64,000 nt of DNA, taken from NCBI GenBank assembly GCA_937922435.1, contig CAKZVT010000058.1:1-64000 (forward strand), given 5' to 3'. Below the pieces are notes generated by a model. The model was not told the origin of the DNA. It made no database searches and was given only the letters and a program-made list of their open reading frames with translations. Below, in pieces: positions 17,591 to 26,115 of this stretch. Numbering within the stretch: position 1 is the stretch's first letter; every line of letters begins with the position of its first letter. The translations under genes and the position numbers were made by a program. The DNA is from an uncultured Prevotella sp. (GTDB lineage Bacteria > Bacteroidota > Bacteroidia > Bacteroidales > Bacteroidaceae).

Positions 17591-20020
17591 TTACATAAAC
17601 AGGCTGCCTAACTGGTACACGCAGGCGGAAACGAGCCATGCCAGCGCGGTGGTGTATAAGGCGGCGAAGGCCGCCCAGCGCCAGCTGCCTGTCTCGCCCT
17701 TTATGGCGGCGATGGTGGCGATGCAGGGGAAGTAGATTAGCACGAACAGCAGGTAGGAGAACGCAATGAGCGGCGTTATGCCGTCAGCCTGCATCTTTTG
17801 CCGCAGCACTTCGTATTTCCGGGTGTTGTCCGCCGTTTCGTCGGCCACGGTCTCGTCGTCGGCGTAAAGTACGCCCATTGTCGATGCTACAATCTCCTTC
17901 GCGCCAACGCCGGCAATGAGGCTGACGTCAAGTTTCCAGTCGAAGCCCTGCGCACGGAATACGTGTTCGACGGATTTGCCGAGCCGCCCGATGTAGCTTT
18001 GCTCCTGCTGCGCCTGCGTGCCGAGGCTGTCGTTGTGCGGAAAGTAGCCAAGCGCCCACACGATTATACTTGCCACGAGTATTATGCCGCCCATCTTCTT
18101 TAGGTATTGCTTGCCTTTTTCCCATGTGTGGCGAGCCATCGCCTTGGCGGTGGGGAAGCGGTAAGGTGGCAGCTCCATGACGAATGGTGTGTCGTCTCCC
18201 TTGAGCATCCACCGGCTGAACAGGCGGCTTACAATGACGGCGAGGATGACGCCGACGGCATAAAGCGAAATCATGATGAGCGACTGGTAACGGGCGGCGA
18301 AGAACGTGCCTATTATCATTATGTAGATAGGCAGCCTTGCGCTGCAGCTCATCAGCGGAAGCACGAGTATAGTGATAAGGCGGCTACGGCGGCTTTCTAT
18401 CGTCCTGGTGGCCATTACGGCCGGAACGTTGCACCCGAAGCCCATGATTAGCGGAATGAACGATTTGCCGTGAAGCCCCATCTTGTGCATCAGCTTGTCC
18501 ATGATGAACGCCGCGCGCGCCATGTAGCCCGAGTCTTCCATGAACGAGATGAAGGCGTAGAGAATAAGAATCTGTGGCAGAAATACTATGACCGAGCCTA
18601 CTCCGGCTATTACGCCGTCGGCCAGCATCGCCTTCAGCGGACCGTCGGGCAGTGTCTGTTTTACAAGGTCGCCGAGTGCGGCCACACCGGCTTCGAGCCA
18701 GTCCATTGGGTATTGGCCGAGGGTGAACGTTACCTCGAACATTATGTACAGGAAAAGGAAGAATAGGGGGAAGCCCACGTACTTGTTGGTAATTACGGAG
18801 TCAATCAGGTGTGTGGTTTGGTACGTGTCGGTCTTTTTGCCCTCCTCGCATCCGGCCTCGTGCAGTGCGCCGTGTATGATGCCGTATTTGGCGTTCATTA
18901 TGGCCGTCTCGCTGTCCTCCTTCGTCTCTTTCATGATGAAGTCGGCGGCCTTGTCGCGCGTTGCGATTATGTCGTTGCCGTTAGGCAGCGATTTTGCCAG
19001 TTCCTCTGCTTTGGCGTCTTTCTCAAGCAGCTTGATAGAGAGGAAGCGTGTGGAGTATTTGTACCTGATTTGCTCGTTCTTCTGTATTTCCATCTTCACC
19101 TCGTCTATTGCCTGCTCTATGTAGCGGCCGTGGTTAAGATGGATGTGGCGCACGCCGCTCTTGCCAGGTACAGGACGGCCTTCGTATATGTCGATTACGG
19201 TCTTGAACAGTTCTTCTACGCCTCGTCCGGTTTTGAATACAGTGGGTATTAGCGGAAAGCCGAACAGCTCGCCGAGCTTGTCGCAGTCGAGCTTGTCGCC
19301 GCGCCGTTCGAACTCGTCAAACATGTTGAGTGCTCCTACGAGCTTGATGTTCATGTCGACGAGTTGTGTAGTAAGATACAGGTTGCGCTCAAGGTTGCTC
19401 GCGTCGATTACGTTGATTATTACGTCGGGAGTGTTCTCGATGATTTGCTTGCGCACGTAAAGTTCCTCCGGGCTGTATGCCGACAGCGAGTAGGTGCCGG
19501 GCAGGTCGACGAGGTTGAACTGGTATCCGTCAAATTCGGCGTGGCCTTCCTTTGCGTCGACCGTCACCCCGGAGTAATTGCCTACACGTTCGTGTGCGCC
19601 AGATGCGAAGTTGAACAGCGATGTCTTTCCGCAGTTGGGGTTGCCCACGAGTGCCACGTTGATGGTGTGGCTCTTCTTCATTGCTGCCTTGTGCAGCTGT
19701 TCGTCGGTAAGCAGGCAGTCGTCGCCATCGGCGTTTTCCGATATGTTTGTCAGTCCGAGCTTGCGTGCTTCTTCCTCCTCCAACTGGCGCGCCTCGTCGG
19801 CGGAGATGACTTCTATCATTGCGGCCTCCGAGTGGCGCAATGATATTTCATATCCCATGATTTTATATTTGACGGGGTCCTGCAACGGGGCGTTCAGCAG
19901 CACGGTTACCATCTTGCCGCGGATGAAGCCCATCTCTACGATGCGCTTGCGGAAGCCTCCGTGCCCCAATACTTTTACGATTACCCCTTTTTCACCCGTT
20001 TTCAGTTCGGACAGTCTCAT
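17591..20020 (-). CDS. feoB: FeoA-FeoB fusion ferrous iron transporter
   Basis: Inner-membrane Fe2+ importer. Residues 1-75 form a FeoA-like SH3 domain (GFRKRIVEMGFIRGKMV) fused in frame to FeoB, a known arrangement in Bacteroidetes. The G-protein domain starts near residue 115 with GNPNCGKTSLF (G1), DLPGTYSLSAYSPEE (G3 and switch II) and a G4-like NMFDE. The C-terminal part carries the membrane Gate regions, including GFGCNVPAVMATRTIESRRSR and VGAKEIVASTMGVLY. Length with this start is 809 aa. I chose the ATG at 20018-20020 since it begins the FeoA domain and follows a -7 box at 20045-20052; the longer frame upstream runs through repeat DNA. Confidence 0.95.
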   Translation of the reverse strand: MRLSELKTGEKGVIVKVLGHGGFRKRIVEMGFIRGKMVTVLLNAPLQDPVKYKIMGYEISLRHSEAAMIEVISADEARQLEEEEARKLGLTNISENADGDDCLLTDEQLHKAAMKKSHTINVALVGNPNCGKTSLFNFASGAHERVGNYSGVTVDAKEGHAEFDGYQFNLVDLPGTYSLSAYSPEELYVRKQIIENTPDVIINVIDASNLERNLYLTTQLVDMNIKLVGALNMFDEFERRGDKLDCDKLGELFGFPLIPTVFKTGRGVEELFKTVIDIYEGRPVPGKSGVRHIHLNHGRYIEQAIDEVKMEIQKNEQIRYKYSTRFLSIKLLEKDAKAEELAKSLPNGNDIIATRDKAADFIMKETKEDSETAIMNAKYGIIHGALHEAGCEEGKKTDTYQTTHLIDSVITNKYVGFPLFFLFLYIMFEVTFTLGQYPMDWLEAGVAALGDLVKQTLPDGPLKAMLADGVIAGVGSVIVFLPQILILYAFISFMEDSGYMARAAFIMDKLMHKMGLHGKSFIPLIMGFGCNVPAVMATRTIESRRSRLITILVLPLMSCSARLPIYIMIIGTFFAARYQSLIMISLYAVGVILAVIVSRLFSRWMLKGDDTPFVMELPPYRFPTAKAMARHTWEKGKQYLKKMGGIILVASIIVWALGYFPHNDSLGTQAQQEQSYIGRLGKSVEHVFRAQGFDWKLDVSLIAGVGAKEIVASTMGVLYADDETVADETADNTRKYEVLRQKMQADGITPLIAFSYLLFVLIYFPCIATIAAIKGETGSWRWAAFAALYTTALAWLVSACVYQLGSLFM

Positions 20021-20044
20021 CTGTTTTTCGTTTTTTAAGTCATG

Positions 20045-20052
20045 CAAAATTA
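20045..20052 (-). promoter_or_regulatory. -7 element upstream of feoAB
   Basis: TAATTTTG on the minus strand, 24 bp before the ATG. The only nearby TTTG is too close to act as -33. I see no clear Fur box. Confidence 0.45.
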
Positions 20053-20149
20053 ACAAAAAGTGGTGACTTTCATCTGTTTTTAGTGAAAAATACCTACTTA
20101 TTGGGATGTGTTGGCAACCGAGTTGCATTGTCGGTTGCGCCAATGTGCT

Positions 20150-20237
20150 TAGTAAAAGGTGGCTTTTCGTGTTGTGAAAGACCGTCAAACGCATTGCAAA
20201 ACGTGGTCTTTTGCAATGCGTTTGACGGTCTTTCACA
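20150..20237. repeat. four-unit 22-bp palindromic array (copy D)
   Basis: Units start at 20150, 20172, 20194 and 20216. Units 2 and 4 are inverted copies, so 20172-20201 pairs perfectly over 30 bp with 20209-20238 around the 7-bp loop CGTGGTC. Confidence 0.92.
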
Positions 20238-20266
20238 ACGTGTGGATGTGCTGCTTATAAAACTAT

Positions 20267-20312
20267 GGGCAGGCAAGCATGCCGGTATCGCTCCCTGTAT
20301 GCTTGTCTGCCC
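20267..20312 (-). terminator. hairpin downstream of the orphan ABC ATPase
   Basis: 14-bp arms 20267-20280 and 20299-20312 (GGGCAGGCAAGCAT, one mismatch). On the minus strand it is followed by ATAGTTTTATA. It lies 25 bp after the ABC gene stop. Confidence 0.55.
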
Positions 20313-20336
20313 GTGTCTTGTGGCTTGTCCGCTTGC

Positions 20337-21065
20337 CTAAATATTGAAATAGTCTTCCAGCTCTTTTTCCGCGCTGTTGTTCATGTTGGGCAGGTCTTTG
20401 ATGATTTTTCCGTTTTCAAGCAACGCTATCCTGCTTGAGATGTCAACCGTGTGCGTCAGGTTGTGGCTGCTTATCAGCACTGTGGCACCGCTTTGTGCGT
20501 TGTAGTCTTTCAGTATGTTCTTCAGGTGGTTTTGGCTCGACGGGTCGAGGAAGTTGAACGGCTCGTCGAGTATCAGCAGCTTCGGTGTGTTGAGCATGGC
20601 CGATATTATACCTATTTTCTGTTTGTTTCCGGCGGAGAAGTTGCGAATGAGCTTCTTTTGTCCGAGTATCTCTCCGTTCATGAAATGTCCGAAACCGTCC
20701 ACGCGCTCGTCAGTCTCCTGCTCTGTCAGGCCGTTCACTTTGCCTATGAAGTGAAAGTACTCTTCAGGCGTAAGGAAATCTATGAGGAAACCCTCGTCGA
20801 TGTATGCCCCGGTAAGGGCTTTCCAGTCTTCCGATTTTGCCGGGTCGATTTCAGTCTGCTTGCCGTCTTCCGCTTCCTGTTTCATGGATACTTGTCCTTC
20901 GTCTGCTTTTATCAGGTCGAGCAGCAGGCGGAACAGTGTTGTCTTTCCTGCACCGTTGTTGCCTACCAAGCCGAGCATGTCCCCGTTGTTTATGGTGAAG
21001 TCAGGTATGTCGACGGCTGTCTTTTCGCCGAATTTCTTTACCAAGTCGGATATGTGTATCTGCAT
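20337..21065 (-). CDS. ABC transporter ATP-binding protein
   Basis: A 242-aa cytoplasmic ATPase subunit. Walker A is GNNGAGKTT (about 36-44), the signature NFSAGNKQKIG is near 142-152, Walker B LLILDEPFNFLDP is near 163-175, and the H-loop is SSHNLTH. No permease gene is adjacent on either side, which is unusual for a transporter; the partner may lie elsewhere. The pattern ILDEPFNFLDPSSQ resembles ATPases of multidrug or lantibiotic-type exporters, but the substrate cannot be told. It lies upstream of the terminator at 20267 and downstream of secA, with a long inverted repeat between. Confidence 0.88.
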   Translation of the reverse strand: MQIHISDLVKKFGEKTAVDIPDFTINNGDMLGLVGNNGAGKTTLFRLLLDLIKADEGQVSMKQEAEDGKQTEIDPAKSEDWKALTGAYIDEGFLIDFLTPEEYFHFIGKVNGLTEQETDERVDGFGHFMNGEILGQKKLIRNFSAGNKQKIGIISAMLNTPKLLILDEPFNFLDPSSQNHLKNILKDYNAQSGATVLISSHNLTHTVDISSRIALLENGKIIKDLPNMNNSAEKELEDYFNI

Positions 21066-21097
21066 GATTGTCAGTGTGTTAAGTGGTTTATATAAAA

Positions 21098-21188
21098 TTA
21101 AGAGTTAAGAATTAAGAGTTAAGAAAATATGTTTGGATTGTCATTACACCCAAAATATATTTCTTAACTCTTAATTCTTAACTCTTAA
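21098..21188. repeat. perfect 29-bp inverted repeat of TTAAGAG/TTAAGAATT words
   Basis: Arms 21098-21126 and 21160-21188 are perfect complements around a 33-bp loop. The layout is the same as at 2714-2802 and the words are shared. The right arm ends 6 bp before the secA stop (minus), so it could act as the secA terminator. Confidence 0.9.
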
Positions 21189-21193
21189 TAAGG

Positions 21194-24100
21194 TTACACA
21201 AGCCCTCTGCCGTGGCAGTTCTTGAATTTCTTACCGCTTCCGCAAGGGCATGGGTCGTTGCGTCCTGGCAGCTTTTCCTTGTGTATCGGCTGCCTTCTCG
21301 CCTCGGCGTTCTGCCGTGTGTCTTGGTTGGCTGCGGCGCGTTGTGCCGGGTTCGTAAGGTCGTCTTTCTGCTCGGTGTACCGCTGGCTGCGCTGTTCGGG
21401 TGCGGCCTCGCGCACTTCTTCACGCTGTATTTCGGGTATTTGCGCCCTCATCAGCACGCTTACTATGCGGTTGTTCATCTGGTTCACCATGTCGTCGAAC
21501 AGCTTTACGCTCTCCAGCTTGAAGATTACCAACGGGTCTTTTTGCTCGTATGATGCGTTCTGTACGCTGTGCTTCAGCTCGTCAAGCGCACGCAGGTTCT
21601 CCTTCCAGCAGTCGTCTATTACGTGCAGCAGGATGGTTTTCTCGAACTGCTTTACTACGCTCTTGCACTCCGTGTCGTATGCCTCTTTCAGGTTGCACGG
21701 TATGTTGTACACGCACTTTCCGTCGGTGATGGGCACCATGATGCGCTCGTAACGGTCGCCTTGGTTCTCAAACACTTCCTTTATTACCGGCCAGCCTACA
21801 GCCTGTATGCGGTCAGTCTTGCGCTTGAAGTCGGCCATTGCCATTTGGAACGCTTTTTCGGCAAGGTTGTCGTGGTTCTCGTTTGTAAACTCCTCAAACG
21901 TGAACGGGCATTCCATCGCCAGCACTTTAAGGAACTCGTCCTTGCAGCCCTCGTAGTCGTTTTTGTCGATGATTTCGACCACACGGTCCCAAATGATGTT
22001 GGTTATGTCCATTCCGATGCGCTCGCCCATCAGCGCGTGGCGGCGTTTCTCGTACACAACGGTGCGCTGCTTGTTCATCACGTCGTCGTATTCAAGCAGA
22101 CGCTTACGTATGCCGAAGTTGTTTTCCTCCACTTTTCTTTGGGCACGTTCGATGTTCTTTGTAATCAGCGAACTTTCAATTCGGTCTCCTTCCTTGAAGC
22201 CGAGGCGGTCCATCACGCGTGCTATTCGTTCGCTTGCGAACAGACGCATCAGCTTGTCTTCAAGGCTTACGTAGAATACAGAGCTTCCCGGGTCGCCCTG
22301 GCGGCCGGCGCGTCCGCGCAACTGACGGTCTACACGGCGGCTTTCGTGGCGTTCAGTACCTATGATAGCCAAACCTCCGGCAGCCTTTACTTCAGGCGAA
22401 AGCTTGATGTCGGTACCACGACCGGCCATGTTCGTAGCTATGGTCACAGCTCCGAGCAACCGTTCTTCAGTATGTGTTGTTCCGTCCGCATCGGTTATTG
22501 TTACGGTTCCAAGCGTGCTTTGGCCTGCTTCTGCAACGATGTTTGCCTCTTTCTGGTGCAGCTTCGCATTAAGCACATTGTGCGGAATGTGGCGCATCTG
22601 GAGCATTTTGCTCAGCAGTTCCGATATTTCCACCGACGTTGTACCTACCAGACAAGGACGTCCAGAATTACGCATTTCGACTATTTCGTCGATTACTGCG
22701 TTATACTTCTCGCGTGCGGTCTTGTACACACGGTCGTCCATATCGTTACGTATGACAGGCTTGTTGGTCGGAATTTCAACCACGTCAAGTTTGTAAATGT
22801 CCCAAAACTCGCCTGCCTCCGTGATAGCCGTACCTGTCATACCTGACAGTTTATGGTACATTCGGAAGTAGTTTTGCAAGGTGATGGTTGCAAATGTCTG
22901 CGTAGCTTCCTTCACCTTGACATGCTCTTTGGCCTCTATTGCCTGGTGCAAGCCGTCGCTCCACTGGCGGCCTTCCATTATACGTCCTGTCTGTTCGTCG
23001 ACAATCTTGACTTCGCCGTCCATCACAACGTACTCGTCGTCCTTGTTGAACATGGTGTAAGCCTTGAGCAATTGTTGCAAGGTATGCACACGTTCACTCT
23101 GTACGGCGTAGTGGTTCAGCATTTGGTCTTTCTTGTCAAGACGCTCCTGGTCGGTCAAGTCTTTCTCGTTTTCGAGGGCCGACAGCTGTGTGGTTATGTC
23201 CGGGAGGACAAACAAATCCTTGTCGTTCACCTGCTTGGCGAGCCAGTCTGTACCTTTGTCTGTAAGGTCAACGGAATTCAGTTTCTCGTCAACAACGAAA
23301 TATAATGGCTCTACCGCCTCTGGCATCTTGCGGTTGTTGTTCTCCATGTAATACTCTTCCGTCTTGAGCATGCCGGCCTTGATACCTTCTTCAGAAAGGT
23401 ATTTGATGAGCGGCTTGTTCTTCGGCAGAGCCTTGTGTGAACGGTACAGGCTTAAGAAACCTTCGTCTTGCAGCTTCTGGTCGTTCTTTTCCTTGCCTTC
23501 GCTAATCTTCTGCTTGGCATCGGCAAGATATTGGGTTGCCAGTTTGCGCTGTACGTCAACGAGACGCTCGACCAGCGGCTGATATTCTTCAAACATCTGG
23601 TCGTCACCGTTGGGCACGGGGCCTGATATAATAAGAGGTGTACGTGCATCGTCAATCAACACGGAGTCAACCTCGTCGACGATGGCATAATTGTGCTTGC
23701 GCTGTACCAAATCGGCAGGCGATATGGCCATGTTGTCGCGCAGATAGTCGAAGCCGAACTCGTTATTCGTTCCGAAGGTAATGTCTGCCTGGTATGCTTT
23801 TCTTCTTTGGGGCGTGTTCGGACGGTGCTTGTCAATGCAGTCAACCGAAAGGCCGTTGAACTCATAAAGCGGTCCCATCCATTCCGAGTCACGCTTTGCA
23901 AGGTAGTCGTTCACCGTGACAACGTGTACACCGTTGCCTGTCAGTGCATTGAGGAATACGGGCAGGGTAGCCACAAGTGTCTTACCTTCACCGGTCGCCA
24001 TCTCGGCAATCTTGCCTTGATGAAGGACAACGCCGCCGAAAAGCTGCACGTCGTAGTGCACCATGTCCCATTTCATGTCATTGCCGCCTGCCATCCAGTG

Positions 24101-24568
24101 GTTACTGTAAATGGCCTTGTCTCCGTCGATACGGACGAAGTCCTTGGTCGTTGCAAGTTCGCGGTCGAAGTCATTGGCCGTTACTACTATTTCGTCGTTT
24201 TCGGCGAAGCGGCGCGCCGTGTCTTTCATTATGCTGAAAGCTACCGGCAGTACTTCGTTCAGAGACTTCTCGTATATGTCCAACACTTCTTTTTCGAGCT
24301 TGTCTATCTGGTTGAAGATAGTTTCACGCTCGTCAATGGGGGTGTCTTCTATTTTGGCTCTTAGCTCCTCAATCTGCTTCTTCTGTTCGGTAGCGGAGTC
24401 TTGAACGTATCTTTGTATTTCCTTGGTACGTGCGCGCAGGGCGTCGTTGTCAAGTGCTTTGATTTCGGGATATGCAGCCTTTATTTTCTCTACTACCGGC
24501 TGTATAAGTTTCATGTCCCTTGTTGATTTGTCGCCGAAAAGCGACTTAAGGAATGTATTTAAACCCAT
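21194..24568 (-). CDS. secA: preprotein translocase ATPase SecA
   Basis: Motor of the Sec export pathway at the inner membrane. At 1124 aa it is much longer than the E. coli protein (901 aa), as is usual in Bacteroidetes because of insertions. NBD1 shows MATGEGKTLVATLP (Walker A, about 190-203) and VDEVDSVLIDDARTPLIISG (about 298-317). NBD2 contains TNMAGRGTDIKL and the RQLRGRAGRQGDPG motif. The C-terminal tail is Gln/Arg-rich and ends in the SEC-C zinc motif CPCGSGKKFKNCH. A -7 box (24608-24615) lies 40 bp upstream. The gene is intact. Confidence 0.98.
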   Translation of the reverse strand: MGLNTFLKSLFGDKSTRDMKLIQPVVEKIKAAYPEIKALDNDALRARTKEIQRYVQDSATEQKKQIEELRAKIEDTPIDERETIFNQIDKLEKEVLDIYEKSLNEVLPVAFSIMKDTARRFAENDEIVVTANDFDRELATTKDFVRIDGDKAIYSNHWMAGGNDMKWDMVHYDVQLFGGVVLHQGKIAEMATGEGKTLVATLPVFLNALTGNGVHVVTVNDYLAKRDSEWMGPLYEFNGLSVDCIDKHRPNTPQRRKAYQADITFGTNNEFGFDYLRDNMAISPADLVQRKHNYAIVDEVDSVLIDDARTPLIISGPVPNGDDQMFEEYQPLVERLVDVQRKLATQYLADAKQKISEGKEKNDQKLQDEGFLSLYRSHKALPKNKPLIKYLSEEGIKAGMLKTEEYYMENNNRKMPEAVEPLYFVVDEKLNSVDLTDKGTDWLAKQVNDKDLFVLPDITTQLSALENEKDLTDQERLDKKDQMLNHYAVQSERVHTLQQLLKAYTMFNKDDEYVVMDGEVKIVDEQTGRIMEGRQWSDGLHQAIEAKEHVKVKEATQTFATITLQNYFRMYHKLSGMTGTAITEAGEFWDIYKLDVVEIPTNKPVIRNDMDDRVYKTAREKYNAVIDEIVEMRNSGRPCLVGTTSVEISELLSKMLQMRHIPHNVLNAKLHQKEANIVAEAGQSTLGTVTITDADGTTHTEERLLGAVTIATNMAGRGTDIKLSPEVKAAGGLAIIGTERHESRRVDRQLRGRAGRQGDPGSSVFYVSLEDKLMRLFASERIARVMDRLGFKEGDRIESSLITKNIERAQRKVEENNFGIRKRLLEYDDVMNKQRTVVYEKRRHALMGERIGMDITNIIWDRVVEIIDKNDYEGCKDEFLKVLAMECPFTFEEFTNENHDNLAEKAFQMAMADFKRKTDRIQAVGWPVIKEVFENQGDRYERIMVPITDGKCVYNIPCNLKEAYDTECKSVVKQFEKTILLHVIDDCWKENLRALDELKHSVQNASYEQKDPLVIFKLESVKLFDDMVNQMNNRIVSVLMRAQIPEIQREEVREAAPEQRSQRYTEQKDDLTNPAQRAAANQDTRQNAEARRQPIHKEKLPGRNDPCPCGSGKKFKNCHGRGLV

Positions 24569-24607
24569 TTTATTGTAATGTTTCTACTTGTTTGTGAAAA
24601 TTTTGTG

Positions 24608-24615
24608 CAAAGTTA
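24608..24615 (-). promoter_or_regulatory. -7 element upstream of secA
   Basis: TAACTTTG on the minus strand, 40 bp before the start codon. The -33 position reads TTTA rather than TTTG. Confidence 0.45.
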
Positions 24616-24675
24616 ATGATTTTATTTCTTATAAATTGCACGGTATTTTTTATTTTGGCATCGTCATGTCCGATT

Positions 24676-26115
24676 TTAATAAAGCGGTGTTACCGAGCAG
24701 GCATTTGGAGCCCTGATGCGTATTGATTTCGCGATGGTCGGCGCGATGCGGTCTATTGTGATAGGTGTTGTTATTTCTTTTGCCGTTACTCCTGTGCCGT
24801 AAAATATCAGCGGAAACGGCATTGTGCTTGCCTTTGACGTGTATTGCTGGAATTTTTCCTCGTTTAGGAGTTTCCATCCGGGCGACACTTCCACAATCAG
24901 GTCGCCGCAGTTGTTGGGGTAGAACCAGTTTCTAAGGCGCGAACTCTTGTCGTCACCCGATAAAAGAAGGTTCTTGCTTGTGAACACGTTGCTTACGCCC
25001 GACAGCTGCATGAGGAACGTCTGGGCGCGGCTCAACAGCTCGCTCGTATTTATTCGCTTCTGCTCAATTTGCCTTATGTTGAGGTAAAGTTGGTTGTAGA
25101 AGCAGCTTTCCACGTATTTGTCTTGTCCGTATATTGCGCCGAGGTACATGTTGAGCAGGTTGGCGGTACGGTTTACGTAGAAAGTTCCGTTGGGTATGCG
25201 GTATTTCGAATAGTCAATTTCTATCTCGTCGCAGTAGCCTGTGCTGGTTACTACGAACAGCACGTTCGTCTTGCCGACCTTGTTCTCAATTTGAGTTATG
25301 AGCCTTTCAAGCTCCTTGTCGAGCTGTATGTATTTGTATTGCAGCAGTTGCTTGTTGAGAACGTCCTTGTCTATGGGTACTTGCGCGTCGTAGACAAGTG
25401 TCAGCATGTCAGGCACATTGTCTGTGCCCATGCCGTTTGACGCGATGCACTGCAGCGCAATGTTCGTTATGTTTGTGTTGATGTTGTCGGCCGTTACGGC
25501 GTTGGTGTACAGCAGGTTGTACCCTTCGAGCCACTGTGGGGCTTTCTTGAAGTAATATTTTGACGAGCACCAGCACTTGTTGTCCTCGTTGAACCAGATA
25601 GCACCGTCGGCCGCATGGCCTCCTCCTATGACGGCTGCGTCGCGGTCCATGGCTATGCTGTACACTATCGCGCTGCCGTCGGTGGCTATTTTCAGCTCGT
25701 CGTTGATTGTCGTCGTGGCGATGTTCTTAGGCGAGGTGCGCTCTTTTGTGAATATTCCTTCGTAGTCGTTGTCGTCAACGCAGTTGACCTGTACCAGCGA
25801 GTTCTTGTCAAGCCATCTGAAGCCGGTGATGCCGTTGTCTGACGGTGACGTGCCCGTGGCGATTGACGCGATTGACGACGCGCGGTCAACCGGGGCGAAG
25901 GTGTACTGCGCGTTGTCGTACACCGCGCCTTCCTTAAGCAGTTTTCGGAAGCCGCCGGTGCCGTAAGACGGCATGAACGCCTCGACATAGTCGGTGCGCA
26001 GCTGGTCTATGGTGATGCCGACAACGAGCCGCGGCACCGGCCTTGACACTTGCGCTCCGGCTATTCCGCCTGTGACTGCGGCCAGCAGGGTGGCTGTTAT
26101 ATATTTGTTAATCAT
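24676..26115 (-). CDS. exported alkaline phosphatase superfamily enzyme (PafA-like)
   Basis: A 479-aa periplasmic hydrolase of the type I phosphodiesterase/alkaline phosphatase superfamily. The signal peptide covers residues 1-21 (AGIAGAQ region). The first metal Asp is in VVGITIDQLRTDY (about 31-43), and the nucleophile region is in APVDRASSIASIATG, where the usual catalytic Thr or Ser would lie. GITGFRWLD follows, as in PafA-type enzymes. The C-terminal half contains a further region FVVTSTGYCDE that occupies the place of later metal ligands but is not a standard match. Its ATG overlaps the TGA of the upstream gene by ATGA, so the two are coupled. Confidence 0.78.
   Translation of the reverse strand: MINKYITATLLAAVTGGIAGAQVSRPVPRLVVGITIDQLRTDYVEAFMPSYGTGGFRKLLKEGAVYDNAQYTFAPVDRASSIASIATGTSPSDNGITGFRWLDKNSLVQVNCVDDNDYEGIFTKERTSPKNIATTTINDELKIATDGSAIVYSIAMDRDAAVIGGGHAADGAIWFNEDNKCWCSSKYYFKKAPQWLEGYNLLYTNAVTADNINTNITNIALQCIASNGMGTDNVPDMLTLVYDAQVPIDKDVLNKQLLQYKYIQLDKELERLITQIENKVGKTNVLFVVTSTGYCDEIEIDYSKYRIPNGTFYVNRTANLLNMYLGAIYGQDKYVESCFYNQLYLNIRQIEQKRINTSELLSRAQTFLMQLSGVSNVFTSKNLLLSGDDKSSRLRNWFYPNNCGDLIVEVSPGWKLLNEEKFQQYTSKASTMPFPLIFYGTGVTAKEITTPITIDRIAPTIAKSIRIRAPNACSVTPLY

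Larger units (their letters stand above)
20021..20336. other. intergenic region upstream of feoAB
   Basis: Holds the feoAB -7 element, a 22-bp unit array (20150-20237) and a hairpin terminator (20267-20312). I see no gene. Confidence 0.6.

Noticed and set aside
20021..20100. Fur box before feoAB
   Set aside because: The region has A/T-rich words but no convincing match to the 19-bp Fur palindrome.
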